A stretch of 60,684 nt of DNA from Halalkalibacter akibai JCM 9157 (GCF_000513135.1 NZ_BAUV01000027.1:1-60684), one strand, 5' to 3'. Counted from the stretch's first letter, positions 1 through 9,039 are shown. Numbers and translations: made by a program. Notes: a model not told the origin generated them from the sequence alone.

Positions 1-8
1 ATGTCGAG

Positions 9-33
9 ATAGGAAACTGTTCCTATGTTTTTT
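9..33 (+). terminator. Intrinsic terminator of the gene upstream of the window
   Basis: A 7-bp stem (ATAGGAA at 9-15 with TTCCTAT at 20-26), a 4-base loop and a run of six T at 28-33. By synteny with B. subtilis the gene ending just before the window should be codY, but no codY codons are visible here, so that is inference. Confidence 0.65.
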
Positions 34-90
34 GTAGTACTAGGACTAGAGAGAATATAGAACTATAAAAGGTAAATAACATCAAGTTGA

Positions 91-419
91 TTCGACACAA
101 TATAGGAACAATCGACAATACTCAACTTAACCATTATGGTGAATAATAAGATTAGTGAAAACTAACCAAAGCAACGAAAGAAAATGAACAGAAAACATTG
201 TCGATCTTTGTCAATATAAGTAAATTAACAACAAAAACGCAGTAAAATGCGACAAAAGTCTACATTTTTCTATAGTTCTATACTCTTGATTCATTAATTC
301 CAAAAAACGGAGTTAGACTTTTGTCGTTACTTTTATTACAATTCTGTTAGACACTTTGAAAAACTATGTGAAAATAACGATGAATGCAGAAAATGTCGAA
401 AAGAAGTATTTTGTCGGAA
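91..419 (+). promoter_or_regulatory. fla/che upstream region with repeated TTGTCG (Spo0A-box-like) motifs
   Basis: No gene lies between 34 and 429. The stretch holds repeated GTCG cores: minus strand at 91-97 (TGTCGAA), 112-118 and 250-257; plus strand at 198-204, 319-326, 394-400 and 409-418, plus a GTC-AA variant at 207-214. Several fit the Spo0A box TTTGTCRAA with one or two mismatches, and the pair at 198 and 208 is one helical turn apart. A weak sigma-A-like pair is TTGTCG (198-203), 17 bases, TAAATT (221-226). No convincing sigma-D promoter or CodY box was found. The regulator is inferred from motif resemblance only. Confidence 0.45.
250..326. repeat. 13-bp perfect inverted repeat with 51-base spacer
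   Basis: CGACAAAAGTCTA at 250-262 is the exact reverse complement of TAGACTTTTGTCG at 314-326. Each arm contains one of the TTGTCG motifs. The AT-rich spacer includes TATAGT and TATACT, which could be -10 elements. It could act as paired operator half-sites or as an RNA stem. Confidence 0.7.
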
Positions 420-429
420 GGTGATTGGA

Positions 430-828
430 ATGGATCTTTTTGGTAGTTCGAGTTTTAAAGCAATTGAAAGAGGATTAGAAGGAGCGCAATTAAGACAGAA
501 AGCTATCTCGCAAAATATTGCAAATGTAGATACACCTAACTACAAAGCTAAACAAGTTAGCTTTAAACATACATTTCAAAATGAAATGAACAATCAAACA
601 ATTCGAGCTCACAAAACAAGTGATGGGCATATTGATTTTGGAACAAGAAAGTCATCACCGAGTATTGAGATAAACCGATCTACTATGTACAACCATAATA
701 ATAATAATGTTGATATTGACTTGGAAATGGCAGAGTTAGCCAAAAACCAAATCTATTATAATGCTTTAATTGATCGCTTGAATGGTAGATTTACAAGCCT
801 GCAAACTGTTATTAAAGGAGGGAGATAA
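430..828 (+). CDS. flgB: Flagellar basal body proximal rod protein FlgB
   Basis: 132 aa, the usual FlgB length. It forms the proximal rod that joins the MS ring to the axial structure and is exported by the flagellar type III system. The N-terminal rod-family signature NIANVDTPNYKAK lies at residues 29-41, and the amphipathic C-terminal helix expected of axial proteins is present. The ATG at 430 is preferred over the in-frame GTG at 421 because GGAAGGTG sits about 7 bases before it and homologues start at MDLF. It is the first gene of the operon; flgC follows after 3 bases. Confidence 0.95.
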   Translation: MDLFGSSSFKAIERGLEGAQLRQKAISQNIANVDTPNYKAKQVSFKHTFQNEMNNQTIRAHKTSDGHIDFGTRKSSPSIEINRSTMYNHNNNNVDIDLEMAELAKNQIYYNALIDRLNGRFTSLQTVIKGGR

Positions 829-831
829 CAA

Positions 832-1284
832 ATGACGATATTCCATGGATTTAACATTAGTGCCTCAAGCTTAACATCGCAACGATTACGAATGGATGTA
901 ATTTCAGCCAATATGGCTAATGCGGAAACAACTAGAGGAACAATGGTAAATGGAGAGTGGCAACCTTATCGAAGAAAAATGGTTGTCATGCAGCCGAATG
1001 AGAAGCAGTCATTTGCACCTTTCTTAAATAAAGCCATGTCTGGCGATCAAGTAGGAGCTGGTGTAAAAGTTTCAGGTATCATTGATGACCGTACTCCTTT
1101 TAAACTTGTTTACAATCCAGAACATCCCGATGCAAATGATCAAGGTTATGTTCAAATGCCAAATGTAGATCCGCTAAGAGAGATGGTTGACCTTATGAGT
1201 GCAACAAGGTCGTATGAGGCAAATGTGACGACCCTTAATGCATCTAAAAATATGTTGTTAAAAGCACTTGAAATTGGGCGTTAG
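832..1284 (+). CDS. flgC: Flagellar basal body rod protein FlgC
   Basis: 150 aa, full length. It is a proximal rod subunit exported through the flagellar secretion system and assembled next to FlgB. The rod signature occurs as ISANMANAETTRG near residues 24-36, and the C-terminal SATRSYEANVTTLNASKNM segment is the conserved axial helix of the FlgC/FlgE/FlgG family. The ribosome site GGAGGGAG lies 7 bases before the ATG. It is translated in close series with flgB and fliE. Confidence 0.96.
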   Translation: MTIFHGFNISASSLTSQRLRMDVISANMANAETTRGTMVNGEWQPYRRKMVVMQPNEKQSFAPFLNKAMSGDQVGAGVKVSGIIDDRTPFKLVYNPEHPDANDQGYVQMPNVDPLREMVDLMSATRSYEANVTTLNASKNMLLKALEIGR

Positions 1285-1295
1285 GAGACAGGTAA

Positions 1296-1601
1296 ATGAA
1301 TATCACAACGGTGTCACCATTTTTAGTTAATAATCAAGCCATTGTCCAAAATAAACCTAAAATTACACCAGGTGAAGCTCAGGCTAGTTTTAAAACGGCT
1401 TTAAGTAACGCCATTAAAGATGTTAATGAGTTGCAAAATGTATCTGCAGTTAAAACGGAATTGCTTGCAAAAGGTGAAATAGATAATTTGCATGATGTGA
1501 TGATCACAGGGCAAAAAGCTAGTATTACATTACAAGCCACTGTAGAAGTGAGAAACAAGGTTATAGAAGCTTACCAAGAAATAATGAGGATGCAAGTATA
1601 A
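1296..1601 (+). CDS. fliE: Flagellar hook-basal body complex protein FliE
   Basis: 101 aa, typical of FliE. It links the MS ring to the rod and is needed for rod export. The conserved C-terminal half (MITGQKASITLQATVEVRNKV...) near residues 67-90 is diagnostic. The ATG follows GGAGACAG. The gene is followed directly by a terminator-like hairpin, which is unusual inside the operon. Confidence 0.95.
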   Translation: MNITTVSPFLVNNQAIVQNKPKITPGEAQASFKTALSNAIKDVNELQNVSAVKTELLAKGEIDNLHDVMITGQKASITLQATVEVRNKVIEAYQEIMRMQV

Positions 1602-1630
1602 AAGCCTACATGAGTTTAGGCTTTTCTTCT
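1600..1630 (+). terminator. Terminator-like hairpin between fliE and fliF
   Basis: AAAAGCCTA (1600-1608) pairs with TAGGCTTTT (1617-1625), 9 bp with an 8-base loop, followed by TCTTCTT. The stem starts on the last base of the fliE stop codon. Inside an operon it probably attenuates or protects a processed 3' end rather than stopping all transcription. Confidence 0.6.
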
Positions 1631-1662
1631 TGTGAATGACGTGGTTGCTAAGGGGAGGTCAC

Positions 1663-3237
1663 ATGAACGAGAAACTAATTAATTATAGAGAGAGATTTAC
1701 AGAGTATTGGACAGGGCGTACAGGGAAGCAAAAAGGAATTCTTGTTGGTTCCATAATGGCCATCATTCTTTTAATTATTCTCGTAACTTTGATGGGGACA
1801 AAGACGAATTATGCTACCCTTTATAGCAATTTAACTTTACAAGAAACAGGTCAAGTTAAAGAAACTTTAGATTCAAGAGGGATTCCATCAGAAATTACGA
1901 ATAACGGAACCGCGATTCAAGTACCGACAGCTCTTGTAGATTCATTAAAGGTGGAGTTAGCTGCTGAGGGCTTGCCTAAGAGCGGAAGTATAGATTATAG
2001 CTTCTTCCAAGAACAAATGGGCTTTGGAATGACGGATAATGAGTTTTCAGTTATTGAACGAGCAGCTATGCAAACAGAGCTAGCTAGTTTAATTCGAAAT
2101 ATAAATGGGGTTAATCATGCAAATGTCATGATTACTTTACCTGAGGAAAGTGTTTGGTTAAGTGCAACTAAAGAAGCTTCTACAGCTGCGGTCGTGTTGG
2201 ATTTAGCGCCTGGTTATCAACTAGAACAGTCACAAGTAAAAGCGTTGTTCCATTTGGTTTCAAAGAGTGTACCTAATCTTCCTATTGAAAATATCGTCAT
2301 TTCAGATCAGATGTTTAATGATTATCTTTATGAAAATGGAAATACATTTGATTCAACTTTGTCAGTATATGAACAACAAAGAGCCATTCAACGTGATATT
2401 GAACGTGATCTAACAAGAAATCTTCAACAAATGCTAGGTACAGTAGTTGGACGAGATAAAGTTCTAGTCTCGGTTTCAACTGATATTGATTTTACACAAG
2501 AAAATCGTACAGAAGCTTTGGTTGAGCCAGTAGACCCTGAAAATATGGAAGGGATCGCAGTTAGTATTGAAAGAATCACTGAAACTTATAGTGGTGAAGG
2601 AACAATTGATGGTGGAGTTGTTGGTGTTGGGGAAGAAATTCCTAACTTTCCTGGTGCTGTCGGTCAAGGCCCTACAGAATGGGAAAAAACCGAGGATCGA
2701 ATTAACAATGAAGTGAATCGAATCAATCGGGATATTGTAGAAAGTCCTTATAAAATTCGTGACTTAGGGATTCAGGTAATGGTTGAGCCTCCAGATGGAA
2801 TGGAAGAACTTCCACAGGAACGTCTTGATGATATCCAGCAAATTTTAGGAACGATCGTTCGCACAAGTATCTCTGGCGTATATGCCAATGAACTTACTCC
2901 TGAATTAATAAATGAGAAGATATTTGTCTCTTCCCAACCATTTGAAGGGAAAGTTGTTATGGATCAACAGCCAATTCAAGCAATCCCAATGTGGATGTAT
3001 ATTGTTGGTGGAGTATTGGTCGTTGTAATCTTACTTCTATTATTCTTACTTCTTAGAAAGAGAAAAGAAGATGCAAAAGAAGAGGTATTTACGGAAGAGG
3101 TAAATTATGAGCTTCCTAATTTACCTGACGAAGACACAGGATTATCTGCTACAAAACGAAAGCAATTAGAAAAGATGGCAAAAGAAAAGCCAGAAGACTT
3201 TTCTAAGTTACTACGTACATGGTTATCTGAAGACTAG
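1663..3237 (+). CDS. fliF: Flagellar MS-ring protein FliF
   Basis: 524 aa. FliF polymerises in the membrane to form the MS ring, the platform for the rod, C ring and export gate. A membrane helix lies near residues 24-45 and a second near 440-465, followed by the charged cytoplasmic tail that binds FliG. The periplasmic ring-building motifs (ENEFSVIERAAMQTELA-like, GIGRDKVLV-like) are in between. The start is the ATG at 1663 behind GGGGAGGTC; an in-frame upstream start at 1636 has no ribosome site. fliG follows after 12 bases. Confidence 0.96.
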   Translation: MNEKLINYRERFTEYWTGRTGKQKGILVGSIMAIILLIILVTLMGTKTNYATLYSNLTLQETGQVKETLDSRGIPSEITNNGTAIQVPTALVDSLKVELAAEGLPKSGSIDYSFFQEQMGFGMTDNEFSVIERAAMQTELASLIRNINGVNHANVMITLPEESVWLSATKEASTAAVVLDLAPGYQLEQSQVKALFHLVSKSVPNLPIENIVISDQMFNDYLYENGNTFDSTLSVYEQQRAIQRDIERDLTRNLQQMLGTVVGRDKVLVSVSTDIDFTQENRTEALVEPVDPENMEGIAVSIERITETYSGEGTIDGGVVGVGEEIPNFPGAVGQGPTEWEKTEDRINNEVNRINRDIVESPYKIRDLGIQVMVEPPDGMEELPQERLDDIQQILGTIVRTSISGVYANELTPELINEKIFVSSQPFEGKVVMDQQPIQAIPMWMYIVGGVLVVVILLLLFLLLRKRKEDAKEEVFTEEVNYELPNLPDEDTGLSATKRKQLEKMAKEKPEDFSKLLRTWLSED

Positions 3238-3249
3238 GGGGAATGTTGT

Positions 3250-4266
3250 ATGGCAACAGCAACAAATAAAGGAATAACTGGTAAACAAAAAGCGGCTATT
3301 CTCCTCATCTCTCTTGGACCTGATGTCTCAGCTCAAGTATACAAACACTTGTCTGAAGAAGAAATTGAACAACTAACGTTAGAAATCGCCAATGTTCGTA
3401 AGGTTGACAGTGGGATGAAGGAGGAAATATTAGAGCAGTTTCATTCATTAGTTTTAGCACAGGATTATATCGCACAAGGCGGTATTGGTTATGCCAAGAG
3501 TATCCTTGAAAAAGCATTAGGTGAAGAAAATGCTATGACTATTATTAATCGTCTAACATCAACGTTGCAAGTAAGGCCGTTTGATTTTGCACGTAAAGCG
3601 GACCCTTCACAAATTTTAAATTTTATTCAAAATGAACATCCACAAACAATTGCACTTATCTTATCTTATTTAGAGTCAGTTCAAGCCGGACAAATCTTAT
3701 CTGAACTACCTCAGGAAGTTCAAGCAGACGTAGCTAAAAGAATTGCTCTAATGGATAGTACATCGCCTGAGATTGTGAGTGAAGTCGAGTCTATTCTTGA
3801 ACAGAAACTATCTTCAACGGTAACTCAGGATTATACAGCTGCTGGTGGAATTGAATCTGTAGTTGAGGTTCTAAACAGTGTTGACCGTAGTACAGAACGA
3901 ACCATTTTAGATGCACTTGAAATTCAAGACCCAGAACTTGCAGAAGAAATTAAAAAGCGGATGTTTGTATTTGAGGATATCGTTACTCTTGATAATCGTT
4001 CAATTCAGCGCGTGATTAGAGATGTTGAGAATGAAGATCTACAATTATCACTGAAAGTAGCTAGCGAAGAAGTGAAGGAAATTGTCTTTAATAATATGTC
4101 ACAACGAATGGCAGAGACATTTAAAGATGAAATGGAATTCATGGGGCCTGTTAGGTTGAGAGATGTCGAGGAAGCACAATCAAGAATTGTTGCTGTAATA
4201 AGACGTTTAGAAGAAGCTGGTGAAATTGTGATTGCTCGTGGTGGAGGAGACGATATCATTGTCTAA
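3250..4266 (+). CDS. fliG: Flagellar motor switch protein FliG
   Basis: 338 aa, full length. FliG is the C-ring subunit that contacts the stator and sets rotation direction. The N-terminal domain binds FliF; the conserved EHPQTIALILSYL motif in the middle domain is near residues 126-138 and the torque helix region with charged residues is in the last third. It overlaps the start of fliH, which is common here and suggests translational coupling. Confidence 0.97.
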   Translation: MATATNKGITGKQKAAILLISLGPDVSAQVYKHLSEEEIEQLTLEIANVRKVDSGMKEEILEQFHSLVLAQDYIAQGGIGYAKSILEKALGEENAMTIINRLTSTLQVRPFDFARKADPSQILNFIQNEHPQTIALILSYLESVQAGQILSELPQEVQADVAKRIALMDSTSPEIVSEVESILEQKLSSTVTQDYTAAGGIESVVEVLNSVDRSTERTILDALEIQDPELAEEIKKRMFVFEDIVTLDNRSIQRVIRDVENEDLQLSLKVASEEVKEIVFNNMSQRMAETFKDEMEFMGPVRLRDVEEAQSRIVAVIRRLEEAGEIVIARGGGDDIIV

Positions 4267-5083
4267 AATAATTAAATCTTTATACTCCCCTTCTGATCAT
4301 AAAGAGAGTAAGCAAATTTTGATCAAAAACCTATTTGAAGAAGGCATCTACAATAAAAAAGACTCAGTGGGTAATCGGTCGACAGATGAAGACGAGCAGG
4401 TAGATCATTTTGAAGAAATAAAAGCAATGGAAGAACAGTTAGAAGAGGCACAAGCAAGAGCTGAGCAATTAATAGCTGAAGCGAATGATCAAGCTAGAGC
4501 TATTCTTGAGCAGGCTGAACTTGAACGTCAACAATCATTGTTAGAGATTGAACAATTAAAGCAAGAAGCGTTAGAACAGGGATACCAAGAAGGTTTTGAG
4601 ACAGGCCAACAAGAGGGGTTTCAGTCATACTCAGTTTTAATTGAACAAGCACAAGGAATCGTTGCTCATTCAGAACAAGAGTTTGAAAAAACGGTTGACT
4701 CTGCCCAACCTGTTATCGTAGAACTGGCAACAGCACTTGCAAAACGAATGTTAGACCTTCAATTTAGCGAGATGCCCGAAATTTGGTCTGCATTACTAAA
4801 GCAGGTAATGTCAGAGGTTAGAGAGCATGAAAATGTTAGAATCTATGTTCACCCTGACTGGTTTGAAAGAACTTCGCATCAAAAAGAAGAATTAGAACAA
4901 TTACTAAGTCATACTGAGAACTTATTTATCTATCCAGATGCTGGCTTGATGAAAAATGGTTGTGTAATAGAGTCCAAGTACGGAAGAATTGAAGCTACTG
5001 TAGATAAACAGCTTGAAGAACTTAAGCTACAACTGCTTGAAAAATTAAAGGAGGGAGAACATGAACGCAGAGGCTCTTATTAA
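4259..5083 (+). CDS. fliH: Flagellar export ATPase regulator FliH
   Basis: About 274 aa. FliH binds and restrains the FliI ATPase and docks it at the export gate. A long Glu/Gln/Ala-rich coiled coil covers residues about 45-125, and the GYQEGFETGQQEGFQ stretch is the glycine-repeat segment typical of FliH. The C-terminal FliI-binding domain follows. I place the start at the TTG at 4259 (LSKIIKS, matching homologues), 10 bases after GGAGGA and overlapping the fliG stop; an upstream start cannot be excluded. It overlaps fliI by 23 bases. Confidence 0.9.
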   Translation: MSKIIKSLYSPSDHKESKQILIKNLFEEGIYNKKDSVGNRSTDEDEQVDHFEEIKAMEEQLEEAQARAEQLIAEANDQARAILEQAELERQQSLLEIEQLKQEALEQGYQEGFETGQQEGFQSYSVLIEQAQGIVAHSEQEFEKTVDSAQPVIVELATALAKRMLDLQFSEMPEIWSALLKQVMSEVREHENVRIYVHPDWFERTSHQKEELEQLLSHTENLFIYPDAGLMKNGCVIESKYGRIEATVDKQLEELKLQLLEKLKEGEHERRGSY

Positions 5084-6380
5084 TTCTGTTCCCACATTAT
5101 CTCCTTATAAATGGTACGGCAAAGTAACTCGTGTTGTTGGCTTAACGATTGAATCTAAAGGTCCGCAAGCATCAATCGGTGATTTGTGTTATATCATTGT
5201 CGGTAAAACGAAACAAGCAAAGATTAAAGCTGAAGTAGTGGGATTTCGGGATGAAAATGTACTTTTAATGCCTCTTGACGGTACGATGGAAATCTCACCG
5301 GGAAGTTTAGTAGAGGCTACAGGGAAGCCTTTAGAAGTTAAAGTAGGATCCGGACTAATTGGTTGTGTTATTGATGGTTGTGGTGAGTTGATGACTAATG
5401 ATCAATTACCAAAAGGGTTAACGTCTTTCCCAACGGACAATGTACCACCAAATCCATTATCAAGGCCTCGCATTCATGAGAAAATGTCTCTTGGAGTAAG
5501 GGCGATAGATTCTTTATTTACTGTAGGGAAAGGTCAACGAATTGGAATTTTTGCTGGTAGTGGAGTGGGAAAAAGTACGCTTCTCTCTATGCTTGTGAAA
5601 AATTCTGCTGCTGATGTTAACGTAATAGCTCTAATAGGTGAACGCGGACGAGAAGTAAAGGATTTTATTGAGAGAGACCTTGGTGAAGAAGGGTTACGTA
5701 AAACGGTTTTAGTCGTCGCCACTTCGGATCAACCAGCTTTAATGAGAATAAAAGGAGCGATGACTGCAACTGCAGTGGCTGAATATTTTCGCAATCAAGG
5801 ACTTCATGTCAATTTAATGATGGACTCTGTTACTCGTTTTGCAATGGCACAAAGAGAAATTGGGTTAGCAATCGGAGAACCGCCAACATCAAAAGGTTAC
5901 ACGCCTTCTGTGTTTGCGATGTTACCTAAATTGTTAGAACGATCTGGAACAGATAAAATCGGCTCAATTACGGCCTTTTACACGGTTTTAGTAGATGGTG
6001 ATGATATGAACGAGCCAATTGCTGATGCGGTTCGAGGTATTTTAGACGGACACTTAGTTTTAGATCGAAAACTAGCTAATAAAGGTCAGTTTCCGGCAAT
6101 TAATGTCTTAAAAAGTGTTAGTCGTGTTATGGCTGATATTGCCGATGAAAGACATAGAAAGGTAGCTGACAAAGTTCGGAATTTGCTCTCCATTTATGAT
6201 GAAAACGAAGATCTAATCAATATTGGTGCTTATAAAAGAGGAGCATCGCGAGAAATAGATGAGGCCATTCAAATGTACCCGCAAATTATTTCCTTCTTAA
6301 AACAAGCAACAGATGAATCAATCACACTTGATCAATCTGTTTTAAGGTTAATTGAAGAGTTTGGAAGAGGTGACCAATAA
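5061..6380 (+). CDS. fliI: Flagellum-specific export ATPase FliI
   Basis: 439 aa. FliI is the F1-beta-like ATPase that helps unfold and feed export substrates. Walker A GSGVGKST is near residue 166, the Walker B strand LMMDSVTRFA near 252, and the family signature PPTSKGYTPSVFAMLPKL near 274. The start ATG lies behind AAAGGAGGGAG, inside the end of fliH. With FliH and FliJ, its neighbours on both sides, it forms the soluble export complex. Confidence 0.97.
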   Translation: MNAEALINSVPTLSPYKWYGKVTRVVGLTIESKGPQASIGDLCYIIVGKTKQAKIKAEVVGFRDENVLLMPLDGTMEISPGSLVEATGKPLEVKVGSGLIGCVIDGCGELMTNDQLPKGLTSFPTDNVPPNPLSRPRIHEKMSLGVRAIDSLFTVGKGQRIGIFAGSGVGKSTLLSMLVKNSAADVNVIALIGERGREVKDFIERDLGEEGLRKTVLVVATSDQPALMRIKGAMTATAVAEYFRNQGLHVNLMMDSVTRFAMAQREIGLAIGEPPTSKGYTPSVFAMLPKLLERSGTDKIGSITAFYTVLVDGDDMNEPIADAVRGILDGHLVLDRKLANKGQFPAINVLKSVSRVMADIADERHRKVADKVRNLLSIYDENEDLINIGAYKRGASREIDEAIQMYPQIISFLKQATDESITLDQSVLRLIEEFGRGDQ

Positions 6381-6381
6381 G

Positions 6382-6819
6382 ATGTCATTTCAATTTACGT
6401 TGCAAAAAGTATTGCAATACAGGGAACGTGAAAAAAACACAGTGCAAGCAAAATACCAAGAAGCGGTTGATCAATTTGAAGTAGTGGCAACCCAATTGTA
6501 TGAATTACTTAAACGTAAGGAAGATATAGAAAAGCAAGCACGTGAACAAGTATCTTCAGGTACGTCCATTTATTCATTACAACAAAGTCAAATGAAGTTA
6601 TTACGTTTACAACATGAAATACAAGTGAAGCAACGTGCTACACAGGTAGCAAGAGAGAACATGCATGTTAAAGAACAAGATTTCATTTCAAAATCTATTG
6701 AAGTAAAGAAGTATGAAAAAATGAAAGAAATTAAACATGAACAATATAAAGCAGAAGAAAAACGATTGGAACTCTTGCAAATGGATGAATTATCAATACG
6801 TTTATTTGCAAACCGTTAA
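6382..6819 (+). CDS. fliJ: Flagellar export chaperone FliJ
   Basis: 145 aa, nearly all coiled coil. FliJ forms the central stalk in the FliI hexamer and links the ATPase to the FlhA gate. The start MSFQFTLQKVLQYREREK is the conserved FliJ N-terminus; the ATG at 6382 lies one base after the fliI stop and behind GAGGTGA inside fliI. Sequence identity in this family is low, so the call leans on length, coiled coil and position. Confidence 0.9.
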   Translation: MSFQFTLQKVLQYREREKNTVQAKYQEAVDQFEVVATQLYELLKRKEDIEKQAREQVSSGTSIYSLQQSQMKLLRLQHEIQVKQRATQVARENMHVKEQDFISKSIEVKKYEKMKEIKHEQYKAEEKRLELLQMDELSIRLFANR

Positions 6820-6834
6820 GGTAAGGTGAATGTC

Positions 6835-7398
6835 ATGAGCGAAAATGAAAAATCACATGGGAAACTACAATGGTTTCTGTTAGTCATCTGTATACCAGTT
6901 ATTTTTGCCATTATTTTATTTAGTGTTATTCTTTCATTTCTTGGTATTAACGTTATTGATAAAGCGAAAGAGTATGGTACATCCATTCCAGTTGTTTCCT
7001 CACTCGTGTCCGAAACAGCAGTGGAGACAGAAGAAGTAGATTTGGAGTTTTTGGATGCGACGATCCAACAACAACAAGTAGAAATTGAGAGGCTACAATC
7101 TAATCTTTCAAGACGTGAGGAAGAAATAGCTGTGCTAAAAAACGAGCTCGCTCAAGTTGACCATAAAACGTCGATTGAAGAAGAAATACATGCACAGGAA
7201 ACTCAAGATCTAAAAGATATCGCCAAAACGTATGAATCCATGTCTACTAAAAATGCAGCTAGTATTATTTCTCAACTATCAATTGAAGATGCTTTATTAC
7301 ATCTTTCACAAGTTTCAATAGAAGTAAGGGCAGGGATTTTATCTAAGATGGATAGTGAATTAGCAGCTGATTTAATGACAAGGTTAGCCAATCAATAA
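6835..7398 (+). CDS. ylxF: YlxF/MotE-like membrane protein of the flagellar operon
   Basis: About 187 aa. One N-terminal membrane helix (residues about 13-38), a coiled coil around 70-115 and a C-terminal MgtE-N-like helical domain ending in SELAADLMTRLANQ. Proteins of this design sit between fliJ and fliK in many Bacillota; the role in B. subtilis is unclear, and MotE-type relatives act as stator chaperones. The ATG at 6835 behind AAGGTGA is preferred; an in-frame GTG at 6826 is possible. Confidence 0.8.
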   Translation: MSENEKSHGKLQWFLLVICIPVIFAIILFSVILSFLGINVIDKAKEYGTSIPVVSSLVSETAVETEEVDLEFLDATIQQQQVEIERLQSNLSRREEEIAVLKNELAQVDHKTSIEEEIHAQETQDLKDIAKTYESMSTKNAASIISQLSIEDALLHLSQVSIEVRAGILSKMDSELAADLMTRLANQ

Positions 7399-7425
7399 GT
7401 TGAAATAGAACTGAAGGGAGGTGAA

Positions 7426-8573
7426 ATGATGAATGGCGTGCAAGCATTGGCCTTATTAGGGAATCATTCAAAAACTAATTTAAAAATCGAAAGTACCTCT
7501 TCAAATTCGTCCTCAAGTGCTTCGTCTTTTACTAGCATTCTTGAGCAGATGGTTTCTGGTTCGAATGTAAATCCAAGTTCTATAAAAGGAGCAACAGAGA
7601 AGGAACAAGAGCTAGAACTTCAGATAGACTTGGCTTCTCTGAACCTAAGTGAGATGGCCATGTTAGAAGAGAACGAAGATATACTGGAAATGTTGGCTTT
7701 ATTACCAGAAGAAGTTCAGAATGATTTATTTGAATTTTTAAAAGGTGATTTAAGCGAAGCGAGTTTCATTGAATTAGCAGAAGGCCAGCAAGCATTATTG
7801 ATGTTAGTACATTCAATTTTGATGCCATACCAACAGACTGCAGATAAATCGAAACCAACTAATATGGCAACTTTTGTTCAAAGAAATATTGGAATTGATG
7901 TGAACAATTTTGAAACAATGGATGATCAATTAACCGAATTGAAGATGTTGCTGGAGCAGAAAAAAGCAGCTGGCGATTCATTCGTGGATATTTTCCAGAA
8001 AAAAGATGCCACCAACACAATAAAGTTACCAGTTTTTCAGGAACAACCAATGCCAATGGGGACACAAGGCTAAATATTAGCTCAACTGGTTATGAATTAG
8101 GTCAACCGATGACAAAGGCTGAACAAGCTGTTATTCATATAGGAGACCGGTTACCGAAAGAAGTACAGCAACAACAATTTATAAGGCAGTTTCAAACGTT
8201 AATGCAACGTAGTGTTTTTGCACAGAGTGTCGAAGGGATTAATACACTATCTATTAAACTATTTCCAGCTCATTTAGGACGGTTGGACATCCAACTAACA
8301 CAAATGGATGGTGTCATTACAGCAAAGATTTTAACTGGTAGTGCAACGACTAGGGAGTTGATTGAAGCTCAAATCTCTCAATTGAGACAAGCATTCATTC
8401 AACAACAAATTCATGTTGAAAAGATTGAAATAGCTCATCAGTTGGACCAGGAAAAAAATGATCAATCAGATAAAAAACAAAAAGAAAATGAATCTTCACA
8501 GGATGAACAGGAACAGGAATTGACTTCTTTTGAAGACCTTCTAAGTGAAGCATCATTTAACGAACAGATATAG
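7426..8573 (+). CDS. fliK: Flagellar hook-length control protein FliK (split by a frameshift)
   Basis: Read as one gene of about 380 aa interrupted near 8058-8061. The first part (7426-8073) is the variable Ser/Leu-rich, exported N-terminal half. The second part (frame of 8109-8573) holds the C-terminal hook domain: LSIKLFPAHLGRLDIQLTQ and the following LRQAFIQQQIHVEKIEI are characteristic of FliK, which switches export from hook to filament. One missing base, plausibly in GGGG at 8058-8061, would join the halves as ...PMPMG-TRLNISSTGYELGQPMTK. The start lies behind GGGAGGTG. Its position before flgD agrees with the family. Confidence 0.85.
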
Positions 8574-8581
8574 GTGATAAA

Positions 8582-9039
8582 ATGACAAATATTCATGAAA
8601 GCCTTAGGTTAAATCAACAACCTAAACCCATTCAAAATGGGGCGCAAGGAATTTTAGGGAAAGATGATTTCTTGAAGATCCTAATAACGCAACTTCAAAA
8701 TCAAGATCCATCCAATCCAATGGATGATCGAGAATTCATTGCGCAAATGGCTCAATTTTCATCTCTTGAACAAATGACTAACATGAATCAGGCTATTCAA
8801 AAATTTGTCTCTATGCAATCAAGCCAAAGTTTAGTTCAACATAGTGAACTAATAGGCAAAAAAGTACAGTGGCAACGAGATGTGCTATAGACGAGTACCG
8901 CTCTAGAACAGAGCATGTCGATAATGTTGTTAAATCAGTCAAGCTTGAAAAAGATGGCCAGATTAGAGTGCAATTAGACGATGGTCGATGGATTAGCAAT
9001 GAACAGATTGTTCAAGTTAGTAAAGTTGATGACAAGTAA
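8582..9039 (+). CDS. flgD: Flagellar hook assembly (hook cap) protein FlgD, frameshifted
   Basis: About 152 aa when repaired. FlgD caps the growing hook. The N-terminal signature LGKDDFLKILITQLQNQDPSNPMDDREF (shown here in part: KILITQLQNQDPSNP) near residues 30-55 is diagnostic. The reading frame ends at a TAG at 8888-8890, but the next frame continues to 9039 as DEYRSRTEHVDNVV... DDGRWISNEQIVQVSKVD, the usual FlgD C-terminus. A lost G in GTGGCT near 8883-8885 explains it. Short form without the tail would lack the domain tying FlgD together. Confidence 0.88.

Noticed and set aside
61-130. Sigma-D promoter for flgB (TAAA-N15-GCCGATAT)
   Set aside because: Best candidate near 73 matches only about half of the -10 positions.
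330-370. CodY box near AATTCTG upstream of flgB
   Set aside because: Too many mismatches to AATTTTCWGAAAATT.
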